A stretch of 64,000 bases of DNA from Polytrichum commune (Eukaryota; Streptophyta; Polytrichopsida; Polytrichales; Polytrichaceae): assembly GCA_950295325.1 (NCBI GenBank), contig OX485804.1, positions 30,876,001-30,940,000 on the forward strand, written 5' to 3'. Every line of letters begins with the position of its first letter. The first letter of the stretch is position 1. A program made the position numbers and the translations under genes. Below, in pieces: positions 10,562 through 22,456 of the stretch. Below the pieces are notes generated by a model that ran no database searches, was not told the DNA's origin, and saw only the letters and a program-made list of their open reading frames with translations.

Positions 10562-11547
10562 TCTGCCCCCATATGCGACGCCCCTGTGGTCGACGGCTCT
10601 TCCCGTCCCCTCTCGCTCCCCGCATCCCCTTCCCGCGACGTCACGGACTTCCAAATGCCATCCCTCTACCACTTCTCGGCGGTCGACGCGGCCTCGGCCG
10701 TGGATTACTCCTGCGACGTCGGCATCGACGACGGCGTCGTCAACAGCCCGCCCCCAGCACTTGTCCCCCGCGCGTACGCCCCGTCGCCCTCCCCCCTCTC
10801 CAAGGAGAAACGGACGCTCGTTCGTTTGGGACACCTCTCGCCCTCGAGGGACGACGCCGTCGCTCGTCGCGGGCCGAGCCGCCGTCTCCGCATGGAAGGC
10901 CCCCGTTGCCACACCTCCCCCGCCGACTCCGTTCCTCCCCCCGCAACGTCCTCCGCGATCGTGGGCCCTCCACGCCTCGACTCCCCCCCGCCATCCAACA
11001 TTGCAATAGTTCCATCGGCTCCGGATGCTCCCGTCGACGCCCCCCTCGTTCCCACCGTTCCCCACATGGACGTCCCCAAATCCAAGGTGCCCTCCTCAAC
11101 CCTAAACCCCTTTCCCGCTTTTGCTTTCCTTGTCTTCCGTTTGCGTGCCGTTCTCTTCTTGAGCGCCCATCCCAAACCGCCCTCATTATTTTCCCCACTC
11201 CATTCCTATTCTTATCTTCCTATGACGTTGTTTCGCAGGTGGCTACCCGCTCGCTTGGTGCCCGGCCCTCTTCCACGTCCTCCTTGGATAGGCACGCCCT
11301 CAAGGCCGCATCTTCCGAGTCCGATCGTTGTCTGGCCCTCCGGAGAAGCGCAAGACGTTCCCTTTCGCAAACGCCCTCGTATTCTACTTATAATACCACC
11401 TCGTACAATTCGGGAGCGCGTCCTGAAACATGCAAGAACGACACATATTCCTATCCAGGCAACACACAAGGATTCAGTCGTGGGCCTGAGATTTTTAGAG
11501 CCATGGAGGCCGCCAAAAAAAAGGACTTAGCCGCAAAAAAAAAATAG
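10562..11547 (+). CDS. Uncharacterised proline-rich reading frame, two exons
   Basis: Two segments, 10562-11086 and 11239-11547, can be joined in phase 0. The first follows a strong pyrimidine tract ending CATAG; the second follows TTTCGCAG. The donor AAG|GTGCCC is weak. The product (about 277 aa) is rich in Pro, Ser and Arg, has no recognisable domain and ends with a Lys-rich tail (AKKKDLAAKKK). There is no confident start codon: an ATG exists at about 10645, but the acceptor-like sequence at 10561 suggests the segment is joined to an earlier exon. It may be an alternative 3' part of the preceding gene, a separate gene or a pseudogene. A degenerate palindrome copy lies in it. Confidence 0.35.
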
Positions 11548-12892
11548 TGGGTCGGACTAGTGTGACTAGAAGCGTACTAGTGGGACGGACTCCCTAAATG
11601 GGCTTAGGTGTAGAACATATTTAAGTGCTTACTTTCTATGCTATTCCAAGTTACTCAAGACATTGATGGTATTTCCATTATAATTGTATTTCTATCCCAA
11701 TTAATTCATTCAACTTCCATTCATTCTTCGCATCTTCCCTTCCATTCATAACGAGTTGTCATTTCATACGCAACTATTTTCATGTATGCCTCACATTTTT
11801 GTTCACTTCCATGCCTTTATGTATAATAATAGTAGCATACCATTATACATATGGGATTTTTAGTCGTCATTACTGGTCCATTTTTGAAATGTGCATCCTT
11901 ATATAGTCTCATAATCAACAAAAAGTCTCCAAATACCGAATATAGTGTTCTATGCAACTTGCTCTAGGGGAGTCTAGAAAGAAAAAGAAAATCCAATTTC
12001 CGAAAAGCAAGTTACTCTAGACAACATGTTTTGCCACCAGTAGCTACCAGGAAAGATCGGTTGTTGAAGGAGTCACTATGGTTCCACTTGTTGACAGAAG
12101 TGCTCCCAGTGCGACAAATTGATCACATGATTTCCTTTCTGAAGATAATCTACAGAATAATGGCGTGTTGGATGCCAAGTTAATCTCAAGGCGAGGGCAA
12201 CAAACGAGGAGGGAAAAGACAGGGTGAGCCACCGCCAGTGGAAGACACAGGAAACACAAGACTCACACAAAGAAGACAAAGATGAGCGACATGATAAATC
12301 AAGAGAGCAACAGAAAGCAAATGCGGGATCCAGGCTGTGGTAGTTGCGAACAAGAGAGTGAAACTCAAGAAAGCAATCACGTGCAGTTGAAATCAGTGCA
12401 AAAGAGGAGTCCATTCAGAATCACAGCCATGAGGCGAAAGTTGGGCACAATGTAAGGGAGGGGAAGCAATCCTGAAAACAACGATAACTAAAAAGAATGC
12501 AAGCAAAAGAATGATGTGAAGAAGTACAACACTGTGAATAATCGTGGTATGAAGAGGTCGCCGTGCGGCTAGTGGAAGGGTCGCGAGCAATCGCCACTGA
12601 CACTTGGCATTCCTGTTCCTTATTTTCCTTTATGTTTTCCTCACCAGTTGTCTGTGATTCTCTTTGGCTAAGAGTTGTTTCACACAGCATCCCACGAGTT
12701 ACTTAGATTAGTAGTCCGGCACTAGAGTGAGCAAGCAAAGACAAACAGAGAGAGAACGCGGAATAAGGGAACGATAGAGAGGCTAGCGAGTGCCTCGCGA
12801 CGCGCATCGGAGCAGCCAACGAAGCCAGCGATCCGCTTAGCGGAGCAGACGAGGTCGAGGACCGATTTCCAATGATCGGGAGAACCGGCAGC
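11548..12892. other. Intergenic, no gene recognised
   Basis: AT-rich until about 12000, then mixed composition. Several short reading frames on the minus strand (12044-12690) show no recognisable domain and no splice logic. The part from 12720 to 12890 is rich in GCGAG/CGGAGCAG words. It borders the possible end of the hAT-like element. Confidence 0.5.
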
Positions 12893-13090
12893 TAGAGTCC
12901 GGGGAGTTTTTTTACCAAAATCGGTAGATTTCCGATCTTTTATGAAAAGATTCGGATTTTTATTTTTTTGATCGGAAGCTACCTAAATCCAATTTTTTTT
13001 GTCGGTTAAATTCCGATATTTAACTTTCTCATTCGGTAATTTTCCGATTTTGTGAATTTCAATTCGGTATGTTTCCGAAGATTTGTATTG
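12893..13090. repeat. TCGG-rich subterminal repeats, possible left end of a hAT-like element
   Basis: Begins with AGAGTCCGGGGAG and then has repeated TCGGTA / ATTTCCGA words in both orientations. A similar field lies at about 18170-18440. The word AGTCCGGGGAGAT also occurs at 24150 and a related one at 44918, so this looks like a transposon end family. A matching right terminus and a target duplication were not found. Confidence 0.45.
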
Positions 13091-13315
13091 TATGTCGGAT
13101 TTGTTTTTTTTAATATTGTAAAAAAAAAATTGGTGTTATGCTTTTAAAGGGGTGAATTTGTGTTGATAGAAAATCCAAGTATCCTTGGAAGGATTTGAAC
13201 CTTGCCAAGCCCCCACCAACTTGGGGCCAAGGATTTAGCCTTTAAAAAATATATAAATCCAAAAAGGGTTCATACATTATTTAGAGGCTAGTTAATACAA
13301 CAATACATGTAACTT

Positions 13316-15552
13316 TTAAACATCCGTATCCTCATAATTAGAAAACATAGTTGAATTTACTGAACAAGATGCATCACTTGCAGAAGAAATATAACGTGAA
13401 GGATTAACATATAAAAACCGGTATTTGGTTCCAGTTTTCCACAAAGGAATTGTCTCTTCAATAATATTATCAAAGTTTTCATATGGTCCCTCTAAAGCAA
13501 TTCTAAGTATAGCTTCCAAATTTTTACTTCCAACTTTGTTTCTCACTTGTATTTTTATTAAACTTTGGACACTTAACGGCCTTTCACAAGTAGATGTTAA
13601 TACACATTGTACTCTAGCCAAATCAGCAAGGACAAACAAATTAGGATATCGGGTTTGCAAAGAATGATTCTATGTGATCATGCTCTATAAATCTCTACAA
13701 GTCTTATCTTCCCATTCAGTGGTGGCTTGCAATTTCAAAGCTAGAAATTCACGCTTACAAGCCATCACATCAACAAAGGAGGGAAATTTTGAACCTTCTT
13801 GGTAGCGATCATGTCTATAATGTGCTAGTAATTTTTTTAATTCAATCACCCCCCAATTTTGGAGGCCTATCTGCCTTGAAGGCATATTAGTAGGATTTAA
13901 GATTTTAAAACATGAAATAAAATCATTGTCCATAAATCTAGCATCCAAGCCTGCACAAACAGCCTCTGCAAATGCACGTTGGAATTTAAGTGCTTCCTCA
14001 AGGTCATCTCCTAGTCTAGACCGGTCCATTTCAAAACCGTGATATATTTTTCCATGAATTTCACTTGAAAGCTTTCGAAGATGATCCCCTAGAGGGCCAT
14101 ATTCGGGAATGATATGATAACCAGTGTTTTCATTAAATATAGAAGCATTCAAATCAGTTTATTCAACAATAAACAACATTCTAATTTGTGTTATCTCTAT
14201 TCTAACAATGTCACCAATAGTTGTGACATCCACAAAAAAAAATTCAAATTTTTTTGATAACAAAGCTAAAGAATGTAAGATATCAGTTAGATTATATAAA
14301 ATGTAGATGTATTTAAATTATTTTAACTTGGCAAAAATAAACTACATTTAACCAAGGTTTTTTTTGTCATCACGAAAAAAATATAAAACAAATTCTAATG
14401 AATCATATAAGGTAGTCACAGCCTGCCACCTACTAAGCCATCATATCTTATGATACCGTTTCATGATTTTTTTAGCATCATAAAATACTGCTTGCAAGGC
14501 TGTGAGTGCATGTTTACGTTTACTTGACATATTAAAGAAAAAACCAATTGCATTCAAAATCGTGTAAACCTCATCATATATTACCTTGCAATCTGATGCT
14601 TTAGATGCATCAAGTGCAGCTAGATTATTCTTATGAGCAACACAATGACAAGATAAAAATAATGGATTTAGGTTGTTTTTTTAATCTTGTTGCTACTTTA
14701 TCATGAGACCCCACCATGGTACCTGCATCATCATTGTCAAATGCCACACACTTGCATAAATCAAGTTTCCAATTTTTTAAGTGATTGATTAAACATTCAA
14801 AAATAATAGTATCATCATTTTTTCCACCCTCAATCTCTAACAAACCTAAAAAAAAAATAATAAGAACATTTTCTTCTATAATTATAGCAAATACAACAAG
14901 GTGACCAGTAAAATTTATGTTCGTAGATTCATCAATCATGATACCATAGAAAGGAGAATTTTAAATCCTACATATGATTTTTTTTAAATGACATTAGACA
15001 TACATGCAATTAAATCAGCACATGACTTCTCATCATGATACATAGATGCAGTGATAGGAGCCTTTACACTAGCAAGCAATGAACACAAAGAAAGAAATTT
15101 AGTACAAGGGAGGGATTGCTTTCCTATAAAGTAGGCAGCACGAAACAATGATGCCAATGATTCATCACATGCACGTTGCCCTTGTTTGATCGCATTCTCC
15201 AACATTTTACTACCACTTTGTAAAGCCCAACAAAGTTTTTATGTTCACTAGAACATCCATGATCATGAAATACGCTTACCTTTAAATTTTTGGATCCCTC
15301 CTTGGCATAAACGGAACGTCCACCCTTCTCTTTGCAGACTTTGCAAAACACTCTCTCCAAATCGGGAGAAAAATCTAGCTAATCAAATTGGCTATACCAC
15401 TGCTCTTTCTATATACCTTGTGCACTTTGGGTTTGAGAAGAGGGAGGTAAATCATCCAATGTGCATGTCCCAGATGCTAAATCACTTATGTCAATATTTC
15501 GAGGATTGGCCAAAAAATGTTCCCTTATAGACCTTTGTCGTTTTGCCATCAT
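13316..15552 (-). pseudogene. Decayed hAT-type transposase (ZNF862-like)
   Basis: Minus-strand fragments in several frames, in the order expected of a hAT transposase. The start at 15552 gives MMAKRQRSIREHF. Next is a TTF-type zinc-finger stretch (FCKVCKEKGG...VFHDHGCSSEHKNF, about 15230-15350). An RNase-H-like core piece follows with MIDESTN (about 14930) and CVAFDNDDAG (about 14730). The C-terminal dimerisation block has RVQCVLTSTCERPLSVQSL and LRIALEGP (about 13480-13620). In-frame stops and frameshifts separate the pieces, so it is non-functional. hAT transposases cut and paste with 8-bp target duplications; I could not delimit the element. Confidence 0.75.
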
Positions 15553-16871
15553 AATTCCAAGCCCACATTTCATGGTTAACAAAATTGGGAGGACCTACGT
15601 ATTCAGTCAAGAAATAAACAAAAGGTGCACTTGAGCCATGACCTGAGCGGTCTGTAAGAGGGAGTTTAAATGCTTACAGCTGCCTGCAACAAGCTTGTGG
15701 ACCAAGAACCTCAAAGAGATGTGTTTCAAATTCTCTCAGTCGTGTAACCACAACGAATTCGGGTGTCTGACAAATCATTTGGAGTGGTCGGGAATACTCT
15801 GCATCATCACAATATTTCTGATCCCAACCCCAGTTTGCAAGAGCGAATCACATCCGGGAGAGTTGGCTAGCGGTATATAAACCTCATTATTTCCTCTACT
15901 TAGTGCCAGGTGTAGTATGACAAGTTCTTTCAAATTTATTTTTCTAATTTGCTGCAACCATGGGCAACAAACATCCACTTGGCCACCTCCTGGAACGAGA
16001 AATCCTGTCAAGCCTTGAGCCTTATACCAGGGAGTCAATGAATTTAAGTTTCGTTGTGCAAGGAGACTCATCGGCTCAAAGATCGCTCTTCGGGATCTCT
16101 CTCTCATAATACGGCATATTGCTCATACTGCATGCCTATGATGTAGCTAGATCGCAAGGTCATGTACATTGAGTGAGCAGGTTACATTGAATCCATGAAT
16201 TATGACTCAAGGTGCTGAAATGTGTCCTGGAGAACTGTAACGTTCTCTTGAAACCTCGTTCAACATAAGATCATGGCAACTTGCTGCAACAACTTCTTTC
16301 CTCGGAGCTCAAAGTTTTCATAATGTTACCACTACATCAGGGTTAGGTATCATCTTCGTATTGCGTAATCCTTTAATAGTGGCTTCTCACTTGTGTGTTG
16401 CTATCGTACTGCTTGCCAACTAGGAATGGACTTGGAGACATGGACACAGGAGATCCGGCCAGAACCTTGTCAATTAACTACTCATCACCACTGATGAGTA
16501 GCCATAAACTTGCATCTGATATTTCTGTGGAAAACTAGGCGACTGATCAATCTTCGTAAATTCACCAGTCAGGAAGAGGCAGCAAGTTGGTACTTGATTA
16601 CAAGTGGCACTCCGAACTGCTAAAGAAGGTTGAAAATCACTGCGACCCCAGATCGATACCGATCGACTCCTGAAGTGTAGTTCTTCGCATAGTACATAGT
16701 GAAATGATTGGGCTGCAAACTAATCAAGGGTATAACCTGTCCTTCCACCTTAGGACATTTCCTGCTCAAGACCCTGCAATTCTGCAGAATGTGATCTATG
16801 ACCATCTATAAATTACATCGCACGATACTAGCTTCATCACCAGGCAGCTATCTACAATCGCTAGCTACTTG

Positions 16872-17755
16872 CACAAATGACACAATGTTCTTATATGATT
16901 GAGACAGTTGGTATATGATCTACCCTGATCTCGAAGGACACGAATCACTGCAGGGGGCAATTAAACTCCAGAGGATCGAAAAGCTGAGCGCAAGATGCAC
17001 CGAATTGGAGTGAGTTCGAACCTGATGATTATGGAGTCCCTGACAGATTTCTATCAGTTTGATATATATAGACAAGGAGAATTTATAGCAGATGATGGGG
17101 ACATGATAGATATCCCTAACCTGCATACTTCTACAACACGTGATGACTACCACTGCACTTGTAGAAGCTCCAACAAATTCTTCAATATGTCGTGACAAGA
17201 TTAAGAGTCAGGCTAATTACACTAGGACTGTACCCTGCTGATGTGTTCACTTTCATCAAGGAGTATTCTTGAAGCACTCATTAGAAGGACAGAATCTGCT
17301 GCCGAAGCTGAACACAGGAACCCTCGGTAACTGATGTCGAGCACATGAAATCTCTCAGTTTCCTTACCCAGGAAGTGGAACCATTAAATACGTTGTCCAC
17401 AGAAATGGCTTCACTAGCATGACATACCAAAAGAATCAAGCACGTCAAAACAGCTGACTTTCCAGAACACAAGCACGTTCATAAAAGCGGGTGACCACTT
17501 CATGAACTTGCGGCATCACAGGTCGAAACCTAATGTGGTCATTGCGTCACCAAAGTGGGTCCAGGGGGTAACCGTGTGCGAATAAATGACATAATGTTCT
17601 TGTATGATTGAGACAGTTAGTATATGATATACCCTGATCCCGAAGCACATGAATCACTCCAGGGGGCAATTAAACTCCAGAGGATCGAAAAGCTAAGCGC
17701 AAGATGCACCGAATTGGAGTAAGTTCGAACATGATGATTATGGAGTTTCTGACCT
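16872..17755 (+). repeat. Direct repeat pair of ~175 bp
   Basis: 16872-17045 and 17578-17755 match over their whole length with scattered substitutions; both contain AATTAAACTCCAGAGGATCG and GCGCAAGATGCACCGAATTG. Start-to-start spacing is about 706 bp. The cause (segmental duplication or solo terminal repeats of an element) is unclear. Confidence 0.85.
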
Positions 17756-17799
17756 CCGAACTGGACCTTTGAACTGGACCTCCGAAACAGATGTCTCCA

Positions 17800-17965
17800 A
17801 CTAGATCGCAGGTGGATGCAAAAACAAACGATCGCCGCAAACAGAGAGAAATCGCACAAACAAACGTGGATCCCAGTAGATCGCAGGTGGAGCACAAACA
17901 AACGATCGCCGCAAACAAAAGAGAGATCGCAGGTGGATGCACAAACAAACGATCGCCACAAACAG
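17800..17965 (+). repeat. Tandem repeat, ~66-bp unit
   Basis: Imperfect units share AGATCGCAGGTGGA and ACAAACAAACGATCGCC, giving about two and a half copies. Confidence 0.8.
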
Positions 17966-18169
17966 AAGCGGAAGAGCAGTAGCGAAAGAGCACAGGGAGA
18001 AATCCCAATAGAGGAGTGAGAGGAGTGAGAGGAGTGAGATACTTTGCACAAGGGACTCAAACTCCTCATACTCGTGAGAGAGGGTCCTTGGGTGCTTAGA
18101 GCCTCAAAACCCTAATCGGCCCAGTGAACGGAACCAACCCTAAATTAATTAACCTCCATGGTTCTTGAC

Positions 18170-18440
18170 CTTATGAGTCATGACACTAGTATTACCCTAG
18201 TAGAAATTTCCGCCCTATCCCTAGTCCCTTCGGCTACTTGCCTAAAGTTTAAAAATTGGCTCGGTAAATATCCTAAAATATGATGCCTCAACCGGCTATA
18301 TTGCCAATCTTTTCTCATTTGAACCGGTCAATTTCCGACCTTAACAATTTTAAGTCGGTACCTCGTCCGAATCATTGCGAACTCATTCGGAAATCTCCAA
18401 AAAAATTCGGCTAGCTCGTAACTAAAGTTTGATACTTCCC
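18170..18440. repeat. TCGG-rich subterminal-like field, right
   Basis: Contains ACCGGTCAATTTCCGACC, AGTCGGTACC and ATTCGGAAATCTCC, echoing the words at 12900-13090. The two fields may be the subterminal regions of one element of about 5.5 kb carrying the hAT transposase. This is a pattern match only. Confidence 0.35.
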
Positions 18441-19373
18441 GTTCATTGTTCACCATTATGACGGCGGTCTAGTGCACGGCTAGAGAGTGGTTAACGGGTT
18501 ATGGTATTTCTACCTTACAAGGGACAGAAATTAACAAAGGAGAATCAACCATAGTTCTTTACAGTTTACTTTGAAGCACATGTGTCTTTACAGAGTGCCA
18601 GCAGACTTTGAAGCACATGGGTCAAATGTGTACTATTCCTTGGTACATGGAATTATCACAACTTGCACAGAAGATATCTCCACTTCAACAACATAAGATA
18701 ATACGACTTAGGTAGCAAAAAAACATCCAGCAGAATACCCTGCACATATTACATTTCTCAGTGTAGAAAGGACAGTGTTAAAAAAAAGTATATCACAAGA
18801 TAAAGTGAAAGCATATAGCATTTGTATATGAAAGGAGCACTGCCTCTTCTGTCAGAATTCTGTTGTGAATGACTAAGATGCAGAACCAGAGAAGCATTCT
18901 CATAGTGGAGTTTAAGTATATTGTAGTGCAATAGAGATTTAAGCTGTATACATTGACGGCAAACCCATCGCATCGATTCGTTGTCAAGGCATTTTCACAA
19001 GAATGTTTTTTATCCTCTAACTCATTTCACAGCATACGTGTCATTCAAAATGTCAAACAAATTCTTGGTCTTGAAGGCGAAATTTCAATCATCTGGGACT
19101 TACATACTCAAAATCCACAATCCTATCACAGGTAGTCTGAGAGACTGTTTTGCAGCAAATCAAATTCTTTTCATCCGGAAAATTGTTTCAATTACAGAAC
19201 AACACTTTCCCCGCAGATACTCTGGGGATAGCTCAACTCTAACTTCACACTTCGAGCGAAAGTGCGAACAGGTTGTTTCCTCCGTGTAATGTACACTCAT
19301 GATCACTAACCAATTACACACTACAAGTCTATTTCTTATCGACAAATGTAATGTCACTGCACACTAAGTTGCT

Positions 19374-20238
19374 TTACAAATTGAGGGAGCTGTGGATGAA
19401 GCCCAAGAGTGGGCCCTTCAAGTAGATGTTCTCCGTGATGAGCAGTGCCACCAAGCCTATCATGGCTGCTCGTCCGTTCCATCTCTCGTTCTGCGCATTG
19501 AAGGGCCCGTTGGCCCTGCTGTCGGGAGACTCTTTGTTGTACATGGGGATCAATGTGGCCCCGATGATAATGGGCGTCACGAATAGGAAGTAGATCAACC
19601 CTCGACCCTCCGTCACCTGCTCCCACACACTCTGCCCTGTCAAAATCTCCGCCACGAACGCCCACGTGATTCCCAACATCGCCAATCGGCTGTTGATAGT
19701 CTCCGGTGCTGGTCCGTCAAATTTCATCAGGCTGTTGGTACTAATGTTTCCATCCTCTGGGCGCCGCTCGTTCTCGGGTCGGTAGAATTTCTCGACAGGG
19801 GAGCCCTCGAAGATGCGGAGAGGGTCATCCTTCTTCTCGGGATCGACCTTGGTGCCAGGCTGCAAAATATCACCAACGGAACCCCGTCAAGATTTGCTAA
19901 AACATCGAAATCAAACGCTAAGTTGAGCATAACCAGAAAACGAAGAGTGAAAATTTTAAAGTACACTCAATTAGTACCGAAACGAAGCTTCCTGCCACAA
20001 AATGCATTTGGCACAAAAGTATTGGAGGATCGTGACTTACAAGAGGAGTGTTTGTCTCTTGCTTGGCAGACACAACCAAGCTTCGCCGTCCCTGCTGCGA
20101 GTGAAACTGTGCACCCTGCACCTTCAATCCTGCAAGGAACGGGCTATGGATGTTAGCCTTCACCTGCGAAGCCCCCAGCGAGGGAAGCCCAGCCACCGTC
20201 TGCACAAAACTCCTGCTCAACATGGAGGAAGCTGCCAT
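19374..20238 (-). CDS. ELIP: Early light-induced protein, copy A
   Basis: Two exons, 20238-20041 and 19859-19374, with a 181-bp GT-AG intron in phase 0, give about 227 aa. ELIPs are thylakoid members of the light-harvesting superfamily with three membrane helices that bind chlorophyll/carotenoid transiently under light or desiccation stress. Exon 1 is a Ser-rich chloroplast transit peptide ending near RRSLVVSAK. Exon 2 carries helix I with ETINSRLAMLGITWAFVAE, a middle helix (IYFLFVTPIIIGATL) and helix III with ERWNGRAAMIGLVALLITE. The two E-x-x-N-x-R motifs are the chlorophyll-ligand signature. A TATA box lies at 20379-20388. It is intact and near-identical in exon 2 to copies B and C (FVTP here, FVSP in the others). 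Confidence 0.93.
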
Positions 20239-20378
20239 TTTTCCCTTGAATTTAAAACTAAGCAGTTGCTGTGAATGTTGTCTAGAATCAAATGCAAGTT
20301 GATGTGTAGTAAGCTGTTGCTAGAATTTTGAATGAAGTAAGCACAGATTGCAATGGGAATAGTGATGGTGATGAAGGC

Positions 20379-20388
20379 TATATATATG
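20379..20388 (-). promoter_or_regulatory. TATA box of ELIP copy A
   Basis: On the minus strand the sequence reads CATATATATA, about 145 bp before the start codon. ELIP copy C has its TATA-like element at the same distance. Confidence 0.6.
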
Positions 20389-20491
20389 TATCGTCTCTTG
20401 CGGAGATTCGTCAATGCTTGGGGGAAGGGAAGGAGGGAGACGATGAAATCTGTGGACCTGGCGGGCTGCCAAGGCAACACAGCAGGTGTTG

Positions 20492-20501
20492 TGCCAAGTG
20501 G
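20492..20501 (-). promoter_or_regulatory. Shared ELIP promoter element CCACTTGGCA (copy A)
   Basis: The 10-mer lies 263 bp before the start codon of copy A. The same 10-mer is 263 bp before copy B and 220 bp before copy C, while surrounding promoter sequence differs. The binding factor is not known to me. Confidence 0.55.
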
Positions 20502-20588
20502 AAGCTGGGAAAGGCGACCATGTTTTTGCATCTCTTCCGTTCCTTTGAAGACCGTCCAGGAGGCTACACAACGTAGACACAACATGTG

Positions 20589-22456
20589 ATGCTTTCCATA
20601 TTGTTGGAAAAATCCTATCCCTATTCAATGTGGGCGTGCCACCTCAAACACACTTTTACCACTTCACCTAATAGCATGTCTGTAAGTCACACTTACCCTC
20701 TTTCCCAGCTTTTTCTCTGGTCGGGCATTTTGCATCGCCTGTATTGGTGAGATGTTGATAAAATCTCCATTATTTCCTTATGTATTCTCAGGATCGGGAG
20801 GACCCTTATGTATGCACGTATTGAATCACCATGGAATTAATTTTCTGTGAAAAGATAAATACAAGAGGACTGAAATCAAATCTGGAAAAAAACACAGTTG
20901 CTACACCCATAATGCAATACCTTGTGCCATAATCTCATGGAATTTAAATCTCTTAAGATCCCTTCATGAAGGATTTTATGGAGAAAACTAGTAGGCGTAT
21001 TGGGAGGTGTCATGAAAGTTGGTATGTCTACAGTGTAATATTGGACGTAGTACAGCACTGGTGTTTAGACTTGAAGTGGAGGAGAGGCAAACGTTTGATG
21101 CCTGTCATCATCTACTGTATTTCAACCTCATATATCTTAGATCCTTTCATAGTCCAGGAGACTTTTGATGAGGAAAAACGAAGTAACTTGCAGTAGGCAT
21201 AGTTCCTTGGAATTGAAGAACTAACAATGTTTAGTGAATGGAAGAATATTAACAATCTAGAGATGGATATATATATATGTTGGTGAACATATCTGTACCC
21301 AGATGTGGACGTGAATAAGGCAATGCGAGCTTGGAATGAACTCATCATGACAGAGGAATGTCATTAAATCAAAAAATAAGCAGCCTGGAGTAGTTTTTTG
21401 ACAGATATTGGAATATCTATGTTAATGATTACAATAAGAAGTTTGATGGCAAAAATACTTAAGATCAGTGCGCTACATCGTATACCAATATCTCAAGCAT
21501 TAAGAGTAAATCTGTAAAATATACATTTTGTAAATGAAGACTCATTATTACTGAGGGTACATCATTTAGATTATTCCTTACCTTATTTAATGTGTCAGAA
21601 GTGCTTACTAATACCTATGCAGGAGGGGCTGACCACTAAACAGATTTTCTGCTGACGTATGAATACTTCGAGTAAATCAATTTTCAACAGAACTCATAGC
21701 TGTATTATATATGATTTCATGGCTGCACTAGAGCTTCTGAGTGTTAACTGCTGTGGAAAACATTTGCCAATGTACATGGACAGAAAAATGATAATGATGC
21801 AAAATAGAAGGAAATCTTTATCTCCATTATCATTAACTTATAATAATATCAATAATGAATAAATTGGTCAGACGGGGTTTAAAAATTTCATCCCAGAATT
21901 ATACATAAATCCCACTAGAATGTTCCTTGAACTGTTATGGAAAACAACGTGGAATGCTCTAAGGAAAATTACCAACTGCAAGAACATCATGAATTTGCTA
22001 AGATTATAAACAATCCTTCAAGATCTACATCAACCTCGGACAAACCATCACGAACTTTCAGCTTTTATGTTCTCCCCACATTCTGGTAGTGGATTACTTT
22101 TCCTATCTTTGCAGTACATGTAAGCTCAAGCAGATATATTGCAGTCCAATCCCCTTACAAATTCTTACACGTCCACACCTTTCACACTTACCTAGTACGA
22201 GGCAAAATATTATCAAAGACTTGAACTTGCTGTGAAAAGAAGGTTGCTAAGTTACAATTGAAACAACTAATTGTACAATGGTGTTTCACAAGTCGCCGAC
22301 ATTGAGGAGATGGATTTTGATCCAGCAAGAAATTTCCTATACATCTCCTTGAAAATAAAGATCCGTTCAATGTACACTTGAGCTCACTAACAATTTACAG
22401 ACTACAAGTCTCTTGGAAGTCGACAAATAATGTGTTGCACACTAACTTGAGTTACT
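20589..22456. other. Intergenic between ELIP copies A and B
   Basis: AT-rich unique sequence with no recognisable coding region. The part next to copy B (about 22370-22456) resembles the 3' flank of copy A (ACTACAAGTCT, GTCGACAAAT), which shows that the duplication included 3' sequence. Confidence 0.6.

Larger units (their letters stand above)
15553..19373. other. Non-coding stretch with local duplications
   Basis: No gene recognised. Contains a 175-bp direct duplication, a short tandem repeat and a TCGG-rich field (listed separately). From 18540 on it is unique AT-rich sequence downstream of ELIP copy A. Reading frames between 15695 and 17470 could not be assigned to any family. Confidence 0.5.
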
